Shown here: one piece after another, positions 1-8,609 of the stretch
How the letters are laid out: each line of letters starts with the position of its first letter
Numbering within the stretch: position 1 is the first letter of the stretch
NCBI RefSeq assembly: GCF_003260275.1
Contig: NZ_QJHB01000008.1
Span: 1 to 64,000 of the forward strand
DNA: 64,000 nt
Direction of reading: 5' to 3'
Origin: Homoserinimonas sp. OAct 916
GTDB taxonomy: Bacteria; Actinomycetota; Actinomycetes; Actinomycetales; Microbacteriaceae
Notes under the pieces: generated by a model
Told to the model about the DNA's origin: nothing
Databases searched by the model: none
The model's input: only the letters and a program-made list of their open reading frames with translations
Made by a program: the position numbers and the translations under genes

Positions 1-58
1 CCTCACGGCACAACTCGTCTTTGAACTCTTGGGTGAATCGTCTACGCGATGCGGACAT
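1..58 (-). CDS. IS3-family transposase OrfA, N-terminus (cut by window edge)
   Basis: The first 19 residues read MSASRRRFTQEFKDELCRE, typical of the N-terminus of IS3/IS911-type OrfA (HTH_Tnp_1), the DNA-binding subunit made with OrfB by frameshifting. The ATG at 58 is preceded by a purine-rich AAAGAGAGAG ribosome site. The rest of the element lies outside the window to the left. The outer end of the element should fall between about 60 and 120, next to the HNH remnant, so the insertion probably broke that gene. The family call rests on a short stretch but the motif is characteristic. Confidence 0.75.
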   Translation of the reverse strand, partial: MSASRRRFTQEFKDELCRE

Positions 59-119
59 GCTGCTCTCTCTTTCAGTAGCACCCTCATTTTAAGAGGGCCC
101 ACTGTCCGAGAACTCCTCG

Positions 120-263
120 GCAGGCCACGGCCACCACACCCTGAAACACCACGGCGGGTGGGAAGTGAAACAAATGTCCCCGGGAGTACTGGAATGGACC
201 ACCCCCACCGGCCGGATCATCACCGACCAGCCAGACACCTGGCCCACCTTCACCGAAAGCTGA
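120..263 (+). pseudogene. C-terminal remnant of a DUF222/HNH (13E12-type) protein
   Basis: In the frame ending at the TGA at 261-263 the DNA reads HHTLKHHGGWEVKQM, then VLEWTTPTGRIITDQP. This is the conserved tail of the DUF222/HNH endonuclease proteins (13E12 repeat family) that are multicopy in Microbacteriaceae. The HH of the HNH motif is retained but everything upstream is missing, and the frame runs into the IS3-type element end. The left boundary is approximate. It is almost certainly non-functional. Confidence 0.7.
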
Positions 264-781
264 ACGACCTCAGATACCTCGCCTTCGGCCAACCATTCGC
301 TGCTCAAGGCTGATCAAGGCTGCTCAAGGCTGCTCAAGGCTGATCAAGGCTACGCCAGTCGCCGTCCGCTCCGGCGTGATCCTTCGTCATGTAGGTCAAG
401 CAGTAGGCCGAGATGTGCACGCTTCAGCACCGGCTACCGTCGGTTGGGCCACTTTTCCTCACGCACAGATTGGCGAACGCAACCCACGGCTGGATTGTGA
501 GCACTCTGCTGGTGGAGTTGCTCAACTATCTAGCTCTCCTTCGCCGATGGCGTCCTCGGCTTGGTGCAGGATCACGTGACCGATGATCGGTGAGAAGGTG
601 ACCGATGACACATGACAAGCGCGCTCATGATGGTCTCGAACCCGGTGGGGGCCACGCCATCCAGACGGTTGTGCTTTCAGCGTCGGCTGCACGTGCGCAC
701 TGCCCAGTTCACCATCGGTGGTTGCACGGGCCGCCACGCGCCTGGTGCTGCCTTCTGTCCGCTTCTGACTGAAGCGCCGTC
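264..781. other. Gene-free accessory stretch
   Basis: Apart from the 10-bp tandem repeat, I find no open frame with recognisable protein sequence on either strand. The region lies between an IS edge with a broken HNH gene and the SOUL gene, so it is probably decayed accessory DNA. Confidence 0.5.
301..350. repeat. 10-bp tandem repeat, 5 copies
   Basis: Five head-to-tail copies of TGMTCAAGGC, where the third base is C or A, lie just downstream of the HNH remnant stop codon. No coding role is apparent. Confidence 0.9.
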
Positions 782-1381
782 CTAACGCGGATCGGGGCTG
801 TCGGCTCCGTCGACGTCGAGCATCACTTCGTTGCGGCGAAGAAAGGAGGGGCGAAATGGCGGGTCGAACCGCGCAAAGCGCGGTTCACCCGTGGCCGAGA
901 ATCCTGCCGCAGCAATGGCCGATCGCAGTTGCGCGAGCTGACTGACGTAGCCTTCTTCAGTCCAACGGCCGCGGTAGCGGATCGCCGCGACGAGGCCCTC
1001 GGCAACAACTCGCAGCTGAACCCTGTCATTCTTCGGGCGAGGCGCCGAGTTGATGCTGAGCGCCGCTGGGAGCACGAAAGCAACAACGAAACTACCCTCT
1101 GCCCCGTCACCGGATCGCTCTTCGGCCTGCTGCTGCAGGACCGGCGCCGTCATCGCGATACTCGACGAGGAATCCTCCTGAATCACCGGCGCGGTCATCG
1201 CGACCTTCTCGCGTGATGCGTTTTCTCCGCTGATATACGCGAAAAGGTACCGGAACGCACGGTTGCCCGCATCTTTGAAGGGTCCCCCCACAATAACCTC
1301 GGCCACCAAGTGCTCAGGGTATCGCCGCAACTCGAAGAGGTCGTAGCTCCGCACGACATCGTAGGGTTGCTGTTCGGTCAT
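782..1381 (-). CDS. SOUL family heme-binding protein
   Basis: A 199-residue protein matching the SOUL/HBP domain over nearly its full length. The N-terminal YDLFELRRYPEHLVAEV and the later repeated AMTAPV segments are hallmarks of the family. SOUL proteins bind heme or other tetrapyrroles in eukaryotes; bacterial members are cytoplasmic with no established physiological role. There is no signal peptide. It is a single gene flanked by non-coding DNA on both sides, so there is no operon context to refine function. Heme binding is a family expectation, not shown here. Confidence 0.88.
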   Translation of the reverse strand: MTEQQPYDVVRSYDLFELRRYPEHLVAEVIVGGPFKDAGNRAFRYLFAYISGENASREKVAMTAPVIQEDSSSSIAMTAPVLQQQAEERSGDGAEGSFVVAFVLPAALSINSAPRPKNDRVQLRVVAEGLVAAIRYRGRWTEEGYVSQLAQLRSAIAAAGFSATGEPRFARFDPPFRPSFLRRNEVMLDVDGADSPDPR

Positions 1382-1935
1382 CTCTTCAAACTACTCCGCC
1401 CGCCATCAGACGCGACGGATTCAGCTCTCGCCGATTCCATTGAGCAAACGACACATTGACCTAGCGACTGTCTGGCCACGAAGCTTCACGGTCGACCGGA
1501 TAACCGACGAGTCCATCCGGTGTGACTGCCTCGGGCGGCGATTTCGAGTGCCGAGCCCGCCAGACACCCCAGGGAGGGCGTGCGAGGTGGCTGATCCCGG
1601 TGTCGGCCCCTCTCCTCGTGGCTTGGCGCTTCATCGAATTCGAACCAGCCGTGCGGGTTCCGATTGTGGTTTCACCTCTCGAAGGCAACAGACTCAGGGC
1701 GGGAAGTGCCTCAGACAATCACCTTGTGCGTCGACACCGTCCACGGTGACTCGCAGGACGAGCAACTGCTCACCACCACGAAACATTTCTGCCTACGCGT
1801 AAGCAGATCAGATGGCACACGAAGACGTGAATCAGGCGTGAAGCCAGCGTCGCCGCTTGGCGAAGCGCCTTGGCCGGGCAGTAGGTGCTACGGCGCTCAG
1901 TAGTGCTACAACGCTCAGTGGTTTTGCTACAGCGC
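1382..1935. other. Long intergenic region
   Basis: About 550 bp with only short overlapping frames of arginine- and serine-rich shadow composition and no recognisable protein. It carries three imperfect direct repeats near its right end. It would contain the 5' region of the SOUL gene, but I cannot point to a convincing promoter. Confidence 0.5.
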
Positions 1936-1940
1936 TCAGT
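1886..1940. repeat. Three imperfect direct repeats TGCTACRRCGCTCAGT
   Basis: Three copies of a TGCTAC-RR-CGCTCAGT unit spaced about 18-22 bp, ending at the stop codon of the thioredoxin-like gene on the other strand. No strong hairpin or T-tract is evident. Confidence 0.7.
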
Positions 1941-2910
1941 ACAGCAGCATCGTGAGGCGGCGCCGCGCAGCGACGACTCGCGGATCGGTGGCGCCGGCCA
2001 CCTCGAACAGTTCGAGAAGGCGGCCGCGAACACGATCCTTGTCGTCTGCGTCGAGCGACGGGTACAGCGTCAGCAATCGGTCGAAGGCATCCTCGATGTG
2101 GCCCCCGGAGAGGTCCAGATCGGCCACGGCCATCTGAGCGTCAGCATCGGCTGGGGATGCCGCCGCAGCGTTGCGGATCTCGTCGAGCGTTCGCCCCTGC
2201 AACCGGAACAGCAGGCTGACCTGGGCCAGGCCGGCGACAGCGAGTTCATCGCGCGGATTCTGGGCGATCGCTGTCTTGTATGCCTCGATCGCCGCCGGGT
2301 AGTCACCGCGCGTTGTGGCGTCATACGCCTCCTGGTGCAGCGGCGGCAGTGGCTCCTCCACCGGTTCTGCCGGGTTCTCTTGCTCGGCCTCGCCAGCGCC
2401 TTCGACCTGCACGGTACCCGAGATCCCATTTTCTGCGGCAAGCTGCAAGACCTGCTGGAACACATCGCGCACCTGCGCCTCCGGATACGCTCCCGCGAAC
2501 AGAGGCGCCGGGTTACCGCCGATGAGGGCCGCAACTGTGGGTATCGACTGGGCCTGGAACGCCTGGCTCAGCTGCGGGTTGGCGTCGACGTCAACGGCAA
2601 CGAGCACCAGTCGGCCCGCGAACTCGGCAATCAGCTTCTCCAACACCGGGGTCAGCTGTTTGCAGGGTTGGCACCATTCGGCCCACAGGTCGACGATCAC
2701 GGGCACCGTCATCGACAATTCCAGGAATTGGCCGAAGTTGGCATCGGTGCCGTCGAAGATGAGGCCGGGCAACGTCACGTTTGCGGGCGCACCACCGGCA
2801 CCGGGGGCCGAGCCATCGGCCGCAGCGGCCGGGCTGGCCGCACGGTTGACGAGCGAGGATAGGTCGACCGCACCGCGCAGGCTAGCGGGGTCGGCTGGGG
2901 GCATTGTCAT
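1936..2910 (-). CDS. Thioredoxin-domain tetratricopeptide protein (CnoX/YbbN-like)
   Basis: 324 residues. An Ala/Pro/Gly-rich N-terminus of about 45 residues is followed by a thioredoxin fold with the motif WAEWCQPCK (Cys80 and Cys83), the cis-Pro loop IPTV, and a helical C-terminal half of tetratricopeptide type. This is the architecture of CnoX/YbbN co-chaperones, which hold oxidised or unfolded substrates and pass them to GroEL or DnaK. The CxxC is intact, so redox activity is possible, unlike in E. coli YbbN. The start ATG overlaps the stop of the upstream membrane-protein gene (ATGA), so the two are probably translationally coupled. Cytoplasmic; a generic thioredoxin-like role cannot be excluded. 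Confidence 0.85.
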   Translation of the reverse strand: MTMPPADPASLRGAVDLSSLVNRAASPAAAADGSAPGAGGAPANVTLPGLIFDGTDANFGQFLELSMTVPVIVDLWAEWCQPCKQLTPVLEKLIAEFAGRLVLVAVDVDANPQLSQAFQAQSIPTVAALIGGNPAPLFAGAYPEAQVRDVFQQVLQLAAENGISGTVQVEGAGEAEQENPAEPVEEPLPPLHQEAYDATTRGDYPAAIEAYKTAIAQNPRDELAVAGLAQVSLLFRLQGRTLDEIRNAAAASPADADAQMAVADLDLSGGHIEDAFDRLLTLYPSLDADDKDRVRGRLLELFEVAGATDPRVVAARRRLTMLLY

Positions 2911-4817
2911 TTGATCTCCGAGGAACTCATCAAGGACTGGCTGAAACCGAGCAGGACGATCTTGTCGCGGGACCCGATTGACGGCACATAGAACAGTAGT
3001 TGATGTAGATAGGTCGTGGTGATGCCCTTGGTCGATGCCTCGATACCAGAGAGCACCTTGGCGGCTCCGGTGGCTTCAACCGTGGCTCCGTCTTTCACGG
3101 GTTTCACCGTCTCGACCTCAGTCAGGTCGACGGCAACAATCGCACCCGAGTCGTTGGTTCCGAGCGCGAGAGTGGGACCGTCTCCCACGGCACTGGTGAA
3201 TTCAAGCTTCGCGGTATCGGGAAGGTCTTTACGCTTCTGCTCCTTGTAGTCGAAGCCGACCGCGTCACGCAGACTGTCACCGGTGGAGCGAAAGATCGAG
3301 TAGTACTCGCTCTTCTTCCCCTTGTCGAGGATGTCGGAGTAGGCCATCGCCAACTGGTTCGGTGGCATCAACAGGAGTTTCGAATCCGGGGCGACGATCG
3401 GGGCGCCGATAGACGGCGGCGCGACCTTCGGGATGGTGACATCAGGCTCGAGCGAGACCGCGTATTCGACACGATAATTGTCACGCGGCGAAGTCTGGGT
3501 CATAAACATCGCAGTCGGTGCGACCTCGGTATCCTCCTTGTCCTGCACGATTGTGAAGACTGTGCGCGGCCATGAGTCGGTGGCCTGCGGAAGCGACAGC
3601 GTCAACGGAGTGCTCGGGATGGGTGGGAGCGCCGCATAGTCCTTGACCTTGCCGCGGATCTTATAGTTCGCCTCACGCATTGCCAGCGCAGACCCGGTCA
3701 AACGCTCGGCGGCAACAGCCTTGTCACGATCGGCGTCGGCTGTGCGCGTCACATCAGCGATGCGCCTGAGAATTGTCTCCAATTGCGGAGTCGAGACCGC
3801 GACCGGAACCGGCTCGGTCACTACTTCTGCCGGCGCATCGATCGGCGCGGGTGATGCCGATTGGCTCAGATCGGGCCAGGAATCCGGCGAGCATCCGGTC
3901 AGCACAAGAACGGTTGTCAAGGTCAACGGGATGAGGGCGGAAAACGACCTCGTAATGGCTCGGCGGCCACGGTGCGGCGTCTCAATCTCGCGCGGCTTGA
4001 CCGGCTTCGGAGCTTTTGGAGGTTTCGGCATCTTGGGCCCACTCGATCGGCGCGGACCACGTGACCGGCGCATGTGACGCCAGGCCCACACATACAATCC
4101 CAGTCCGATCAGGAGCAGGATCCCGCCACCAACGATCAACGGCCCCGCCCAGGGGGTGGTGGCCTGCAGCGGCCAGGAGATGCGCACTTTCCCCGGAGCA
4201 GGTTGGGTGCCGTCGCTTGCGATGAGAACCGACATGTCCTCCGGAATATTCAACGGTTGGATCAATGCCTGGCTGGCATGGAACTCTTCCAGCCAGAGGT
4301 CGGATCCCGCTGGGTTCGGGCCGGGCACGCTGTCGGCTCCGTCCGCAGTTCCCACTTGGGTGGATTTGGCGCTGTCGGTCGCCTTCGCTGCCGGGGAAGG
4401 CGATGGGTCTGGTGCCGGCGTCGCAGGCGCTTCCGTTTCGCCCCCGGTTGCGGGATCGGCGGGCGGCGCTTCGATGCTGGTGGCGGTACTCAGCTCACTC
4501 GACAGGATATTGGCGGGGTCTTCAGCCTGCATGTTGATTGTGATGTTCGCAAATTGCTCATCGCCCAACCAGGCTTTCACATCAGAGGTTCGCGCGTAGG
4601 CCATGAATACTTCGCCCGTCCCGGTCACCGAAAGAGTCTGCCGACCCGGATTCGCGTTCAGCACGCTACCGTCGATCACGGTGAACGCCGGCGCTGCCTT
4701 CACTGTTGTTACCGCCGAGAACGTGTCTGGTGGAGCAAAAATGGTTCGCTGCGCGATCCCGCCGGCAATCATCGCCGCAGCGATGACAAACGCTGCGATG
4801 GCAAAGACAAATCGCAC
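2907..4817 (-). CDS. Large membrane protein with internal lipobox-like segment, unknown function
   Basis: 636 residues from a GTG at 4817 chosen because AGGAGA lies just upstream; an in-frame ATG at 4919 lacks this. Residues about 3-22 form a membrane anchor. An extracytoplasmic region with a Pro/Ala/Thr/Ser linker (about 115-170) follows. A second membrane segment lies at about 225-247, and residues 248-290 are a basic Lys/Pro-rich cytoplasmic linker. A third hydrophobic stretch ends in VLVLTGCS (Cys309) and looks like a lipoprotein signal inside the chain. The remaining ~330 residues are predicted to be extracytoplasmic. I do not recognise the domains. Its stop overlaps the start of the thioredoxin-like gene, suggesting a joint envelope or folding function. 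It looks like a membrane protein fused to a lipoprotein. Confidence 0.75.
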   Translation of the reverse strand: MRFVFAIAAFVIAAAMIAGGIAQRTIFAPPDTFSAVTTVKAAPAFTVIDGSVLNANPGRQTLSVTGTGEVFMAYARTSDVKAWLGDEQFANITINMQAEDPANILSSELSTATSIEAPPADPATGGETEAPATPAPDPSPSPAAKATDSAKSTQVGTADGADSVPGPNPAGSDLWLEEFHASQALIQPLNIPEDMSVLIASDGTQPAPGKVRISWPLQATTPWAGPLIVGGGILLLIGLGLYVWAWRHMRRSRGPRRSSGPKMPKPPKAPKPVKPREIETPHRGRRAITRSFSALIPLTLTTVLVLTGCSPDSWPDLSQSASPAPIDAPAEVVTEPVPVAVSTPQLETILRRIADVTRTADADRDKAVAAERLTGSALAMREANYKIRGKVKDYAALPPIPSTPLTLSLPQATDSWPRTVFTIVQDKEDTEVAPTAMFMTQTSPRDNYRVEYAVSLEPDVTIPKVAPPSIGAPIVAPDSKLLLMPPNQLAMAYSDILDKGKKSEYYSIFRSTGDSLRDAVGFDYKEQKRKDLPDTAKLEFTSAVGDGPTLALGTNDSGAIVAVDLTEVETVKPVKDGATVEATGAAKVLSGIEASTKGITTTYLHQLLFYVPSIGSRDKIVLLGFSQSLMSSSEIK

Positions 4818-5088
4818 TGACTCTCCTCTTGTGTTGCCGGGCAACGGCACTTTCGGTCTGTCGAGACCGCACGGCAACAAACAAAGACAATCCACATTAT
4901 CGGATGCCGCCCAAGCCACCTAACCTTCTCTGACTGGGAAAGAGCTTGAGAGCCCCTGAATCTGGGGCCATGCACCGTACACTCCCAGATGGCTAAACTC
5001 GGTTAGAGTTCGTCACCGCCCCCAGCGACCGCAACGAGAGTTCGGTTGAATATCACGAATTTCTTGCAGCATCGACCGAGGAGAACAA

Positions 5089-7041
5089 TTGTCCACAGAC
5101 GAGTCCGCCTTCACCCAGGCATTCCGTGGCTACGACAAGACCGAGGTCGAGAGTGCCCTGAACGACCTACGGCGTGAATTGATCAAGGCGAATACCCAGA
5201 GTGCGGATGCGGCCAAGGAGGTCAAGCGCCTCAGACTCCAGATCGACGAGTTGAACGCGGAGTTGGAAGAGGTCGGCAGCCCAACCTATTCCGGGCTGGG
5301 CAGCAAACTCGAGAACATGTTGCGCGTCGCCGAGGACCAGTCGACCCGGGTGATCGCCCAGGCCGACATCGATGCTCAAAAGTTGCGAAAGTCGGCCGCC
5401 GCAGAGATCGACCAGTTACGCACCGAGGCGGCAACCCACACCGAGCGCCTGATCTCCGAGGGCAGAGCCCGAGCCGAGGCCCTGCTGCGCAACGCTCAGG
5501 CAGAAACAGAGGATGCCCGGGCACGCGCGGCCGAGGACGCAGCCGTCATCCGCCAGGATGCACTCAACGAGGCATCCGGAATTCGGGGACAGGTGGCCAC
5601 CGAGGCTGCGGAGACCCGTGCCACCAGCAAACGTGAGTCTGCCGCCATTCGTTCGGCTGCCGAACGCGAGGCCGCCGAACTACGCGTCGTGGCGACCCGC
5701 GAGGCGAATGCCGCCCGAGAAGAAGCCTCCGCCCTCTCGCGCGAAACAGAGTTGACTCGGGCCGAGGTGGCGGCCCAGCTCGACCAGGAGCGCGCCGACC
5801 TTGTTCGTGAGTCGGAGCAGGCTCGCATGGATCTGGCCGCCGCCACCGAGCAGGCGCGAATCGAACTCGAGTCAGCCACCGAGCAGACTCGGCTCGATCT
5901 CGCCCAGCAGAGTGAACGGGACCAGAGCGAGCTCGACGCGCGCACAGAAAAGGCCCGGATCGAACTCGAATCGGCGACCGAGCAGGCTCGCATCGAGCTT
6001 GAATCCTCCAAAGCCGAAGCTCACGCCCACCTCGAGGCCGAGACCCAGCGCCGCCACGCCGAACTCGAGGCCGAGGCGGCGAGCACTCGCGCACGACTGG
6101 CGACCGAAGCCGAGCAGGCGCGGGCCGCCCAGGCGACCGAAGCCGAACAGACCCGGGCGGCGCTGGCTCTCGAGACCGAACGGAACCGCGCCGAGATAGC
6201 GGCTGCGCGCGAGCAGGCTGTGATCGATAACACGCGCGAGCAGGATTCGGTGCGATCCGAGTTTCAAATCGAAATGGACACCGCACGAGCTGACTTTCTC
6301 CGCTCCAGCGAACAGGCCCGAATCAAGTTGGAAGAAGAACTGGCCGCCCGAACGAAGAAGGTGGAGGATGCGGCAGCCGCTCAGGCCGCAGAGACCGAGC
6401 AGGCCAGGATCGACCTCGACGTGGAGCTCAAGGCCCGACGGGAGGAAGCGGATGCCGACTACCTGAAACGGCACCAGGATGCGGTCGCCCAGACGCAGAA
6501 GTACCTCGATGAGGCCAACAGCGCCCTTGCCGAAGCAACCCGTCGGGCGGCGGAGAAGAAACAAGAGGCCGACGCGGCCGAATTGGCCGCGGTGACCGAT
6601 GCGCGGGCCATCCGGGAGAGCGCAGAAGATGACAGCGCGCGCAAGCTCGCCGAGACCTATGAGCGTACCCAGGCGATGGAGCGCGAGGCCGAGGAGCGCA
6701 CGCGGGCGCTGGTGGCCGACGCCGAGGACCGGCTCGAGCGCATCCGGGTCGAACGCGACACCGTGGCGGGCTACTTCTCCAACCTGCGCGGGGTTCTCTC
6801 CCAGGCGGAGATGGTCACGCACGACACAGGAGCCCGGATCGCGCAGACTGCATCGGTCCCGGAGGCCGCAGTGCTCGACGGCGCTCCCTCTCTCGAAGAT
6901 GCTGAGCCTGGCAAGGGTGCGGCCTCCGATTCTGAGCCCGACGAGGCTAAGGCCCACGATGCTGAGGCCCACGATGCTGAGGCCGCTCCCGCCGAAGACA
7001 CGGAAGTCGACATCCACGACCGCACCGTAGAGAACGCCTGA
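5089..7041 (+). CDS. DivIVA-domain long coiled-coil protein
   Basis: 650 residues from a TTG at 5089, supported by AGGAG about 6 bases upstream. The N-terminus (FRGYDKTEVESALNDLRREL) is a DivIVA/Wag31-type membrane-curvature domain. Residues about 30-560 are almost continuous coiled coil, rich in Glu, Ala and Arg, with recurring units such as TEQARIELE. The C-terminal ~80 residues are acidic and low in complexity. DivIVA proteins mark poles and septa and organise cell-wall synthesis in actinobacteria. The length resembles filament- or scaffold-type relatives (Scy/FilP style) more than classic Wag31 (~260 residues). It is 32 bp upstream of the permease gene on the same strand. The exact scaffold role is inferred. 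Confidence 0.82.
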   Translation: MSTDESAFTQAFRGYDKTEVESALNDLRRELIKANTQSADAAKEVKRLRLQIDELNAELEEVGSPTYSGLGSKLENMLRVAEDQSTRVIAQADIDAQKLRKSAAAEIDQLRTEAATHTERLISEGRARAEALLRNAQAETEDARARAAEDAAVIRQDALNEASGIRGQVATEAAETRATSKRESAAIRSAAEREAAELRVVATREANAAREEASALSRETELTRAEVAAQLDQERADLVRESEQARMDLAAATEQARIELESATEQTRLDLAQQSERDQSELDARTEKARIELESATEQARIELESSKAEAHAHLEAETQRRHAELEAEAASTRARLATEAEQARAAQATEAEQTRAALALETERNRAEIAAAREQAVIDNTREQDSVRSEFQIEMDTARADFLRSSEQARIKLEEELAARTKKVEDAAAAQAAETEQARIDLDVELKARREEADADYLKRHQDAVAQTQKYLDEANSALAEATRRAAEKKQEADAAELAAVTDARAIRESAEDDSARKLAETYERTQAMEREAEERTRALVADAEDRLERIRVERDTVAGYFSNLRGVLSQAEMVTHDTGARIAQTASVPEAAVLDGAPSLEDAEPGKGAASDSEPDEAKAHDAEAHDAEAAPAEDTEVDIHDRTVENA

Positions 7042-7073
7042 CCGGCGCAATACAGAACGCACCGCGGGGGCCG

Positions 7074-8129
7074 ATGCAGATGAAGATCCAGAGTCCGTTC
7101 AGAACGGCGTTGCTCGGCACGCTCGGAGTGGGCCTCGGCCTCCTGATCTTGGGGATGGTGGCCTCGCTGGCCACCATCATCACCTACATCGGTGTCGCCA
7201 TCTTCCTCGCGCTCGGACTCGAGCCGCTGATCTCCTGGTTGGAGAAGAAGAAGCTGCCCCGCTGGGCGGCAATCCTGACCGTGGTGATCGGAGTCATCGG
7301 AGTCTTCGTCGGTCTCGTCTTCGCGATCGTGCCGGTCATCATCGAACAGGCGACCAGCCTGGTCAACACGATCACGGAATCACTGAAGGGCATTGCCTTC
7401 GAAGATGCGCTCGCCTGGGTGGATGCCCAGTTCGGCCAGTACTTCGATGTGAACGAGGCATGGCAGGCGGCCCAGAAATGGCTGCAGGACCCGACGAACA
7501 TCGGCGAACTCTTCGGCGGGGCGTTCAACGTGCTCTCCGGCGTGACCGCCGGCCTCTTCGGCAGCATCATCGTTCTCATCCTCACTCTCTATTTCACTGC
7601 ATCACTGGACACCATGAAGCGGTCTTTGTACCAGTTGGTTCCCGCATCAAGCCGGGCTCGCTTTGCCGGCATCAGCGAACAGGTGACCGACGCGGTTGGC
7701 CGGTTCGTGATCGGCCAGATCGCACTCGCCCTGGTCAATGGTGTGCTCACCTTCATCTTCCTGTCCATCATCGGCGCCAAGCTCCCGGCAGTCTTCGCGT
7801 TCGTTGCTTTCACCCTGTCGCTCATCCCCCTGGTCGGAACCATCAGCGGTGCCGTCATCATCACCCTCAGCCAGTTGCTGCTCGCCTCCCCCGGCACCGC
7901 AATCGCGGCAGCCATCTACTACCTTGTCTACATGCAGGTGGAGGCATACTTGCTGAGCCCCAACATCATGAGCCGCGCAGTCTCCATCCCCGGGGCAGTC
8001 GTCGTGATTGCCGCACTAGCCGGAGGAACCCTTCTGGGGGTTCTCGGTGCATTGGTTGCCATCCCGATCGCGGCATCAATTCTTCTCGTGGTCAAACAAG
8101 TCGTGATCCCGAGGCAGAACGAACTCTGA
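7074..8129 (+). CDS. AI-2E family transporter (PerM/YdiK-like)
   Basis: 351 residues with the AI-2E_transport topology: two N-terminal membrane hairpins (residues about 10-65 and 60-85), a soluble middle section, then the conserved C-terminal membrane block ending VVKQVVIPRQNEL. Motifs such as YIGVAIFLALGLEPLISWL and the glycine-rich loops near LVGTISGAVIITL are family-typical. Members export diverse substrates (TqsA with autoinducer-2, PerM, Na+/H+ exchange in some), so the substrate cannot be assigned. It follows the DivIVA-like gene by 32 bp and probably shares its transcript. Confidence 0.88.
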   Translation: MQMKIQSPFRTALLGTLGVGLGLLILGMVASLATIITYIGVAIFLALGLEPLISWLEKKKLPRWAAILTVVIGVIGVFVGLVFAIVPVIIEQATSLVNTITESLKGIAFEDALAWVDAQFGQYFDVNEAWQAAQKWLQDPTNIGELFGGAFNVLSGVTAGLFGSIIVLILTLYFTASLDTMKRSLYQLVPASSRARFAGISEQVTDAVGRFVIGQIALALVNGVLTFIFLSIIGAKLPAVFAFVAFTLSLIPLVGTISGAVIITLSQLLLASPGTAIAAAIYYLVYMQVEAYLLSPNIMSRAVSIPGAVVVIAALAGGTLLGVLGALVAIPIAASILLVVKQVVIPRQNEL

Positions 8130-8177
8130 GTTTACTGTTGAGCCGGAAAGCCAAGCTCGAACCTGCCCCGGTTGCGA

Positions 8178-8492
8178 TCAGCTGATCGACCAGCACTGGG
8201 AGTGCCAGTGCCGTCGGGAGTCAAGGTCTGAGCGGTCCCCGAGCACCCCATCGGCGCGCCACACCACTACATGCGCCACGCCAGCGGCGACAGGAAGCTC
8301 ACAACCCGGGCACCGGTAGCTCTTGACCGCCTGTCGCGCACTGATCGGCTGCACGTTCCATTCGGCCCCCCGGCGCGCCTCGGTGCGACGCCAACCCGCG
8401 AGAAGATTCTCCAGCCCGGGTGATTCGGCCGGCTCACTGCGTTGCTCACCCGATCGGCGAGAGCGCCGATCGGAGCGGTTGTGTCGTGGCAT
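8178..8492 (-). CDS. Small CxxC protein conserved in Microbacteriaceae
   Basis: 104 residues from the ATG at 8492. The N-terminus is basic (MPRHNRSDRRSRRSGEQR). The conserved core reads GWRRTEARRGAEWNVQPIS, then YRCPGCELPV, then HVVVWRADGVLG and ends RRHWHSQCW. The CPGC pair plus C-terminal His and Cys suggests a small zinc-binding module. I recall near-identical small proteins in relatives, often labelled ATP/GTP-binding without evidence. Function unknown. It converges on the permease gene, and its stop codon lies within the palindrome GATCAGCTGATC (8176-8187). Confidence 0.78.
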   Translation of the reverse strand: MPRHNRSDRRSRRSGEQRSEPAESPGLENLLAGWRRTEARRGAEWNVQPISARQAVKSYRCPGCELPVAAGVAHVVVWRADGVLGDRSDLDSRRHWHSQCWSIS

Positions 8493-8609
8493 CCTGATGC
8501 AAGTCCTGACGTGAGTTGCCGAAGGCAGTGGAAGGCGACGTTCGCCCGCATCCAGCATCTCGCACCGAGCGGCTGAGTGACCGGTTTCTGAATGCCGGGC
8601 TACAAGTAC

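Noticed and set aside
1440-1903. Overlapping short frames in the 1.4-1.9 kb gap
   Set aside because: Composition is Arg/Ser/Pro-rich with no known family and no ribosome site; treated as non-coding.
1885-2862. Long plus-strand frame opposite the thioredoxin-like gene
   Set aside because: Arg/His/Gly-rich shadow of the real minus-strand gene; no recognisable domain.
5872-7062. 396-codon minus-strand frame opposite the DivIVA-like gene
   Set aside because: Mirror of the repetitive coiled-coil coding sequence in high-GC DNA; Gly/Leu/Arg-rich with no domain.
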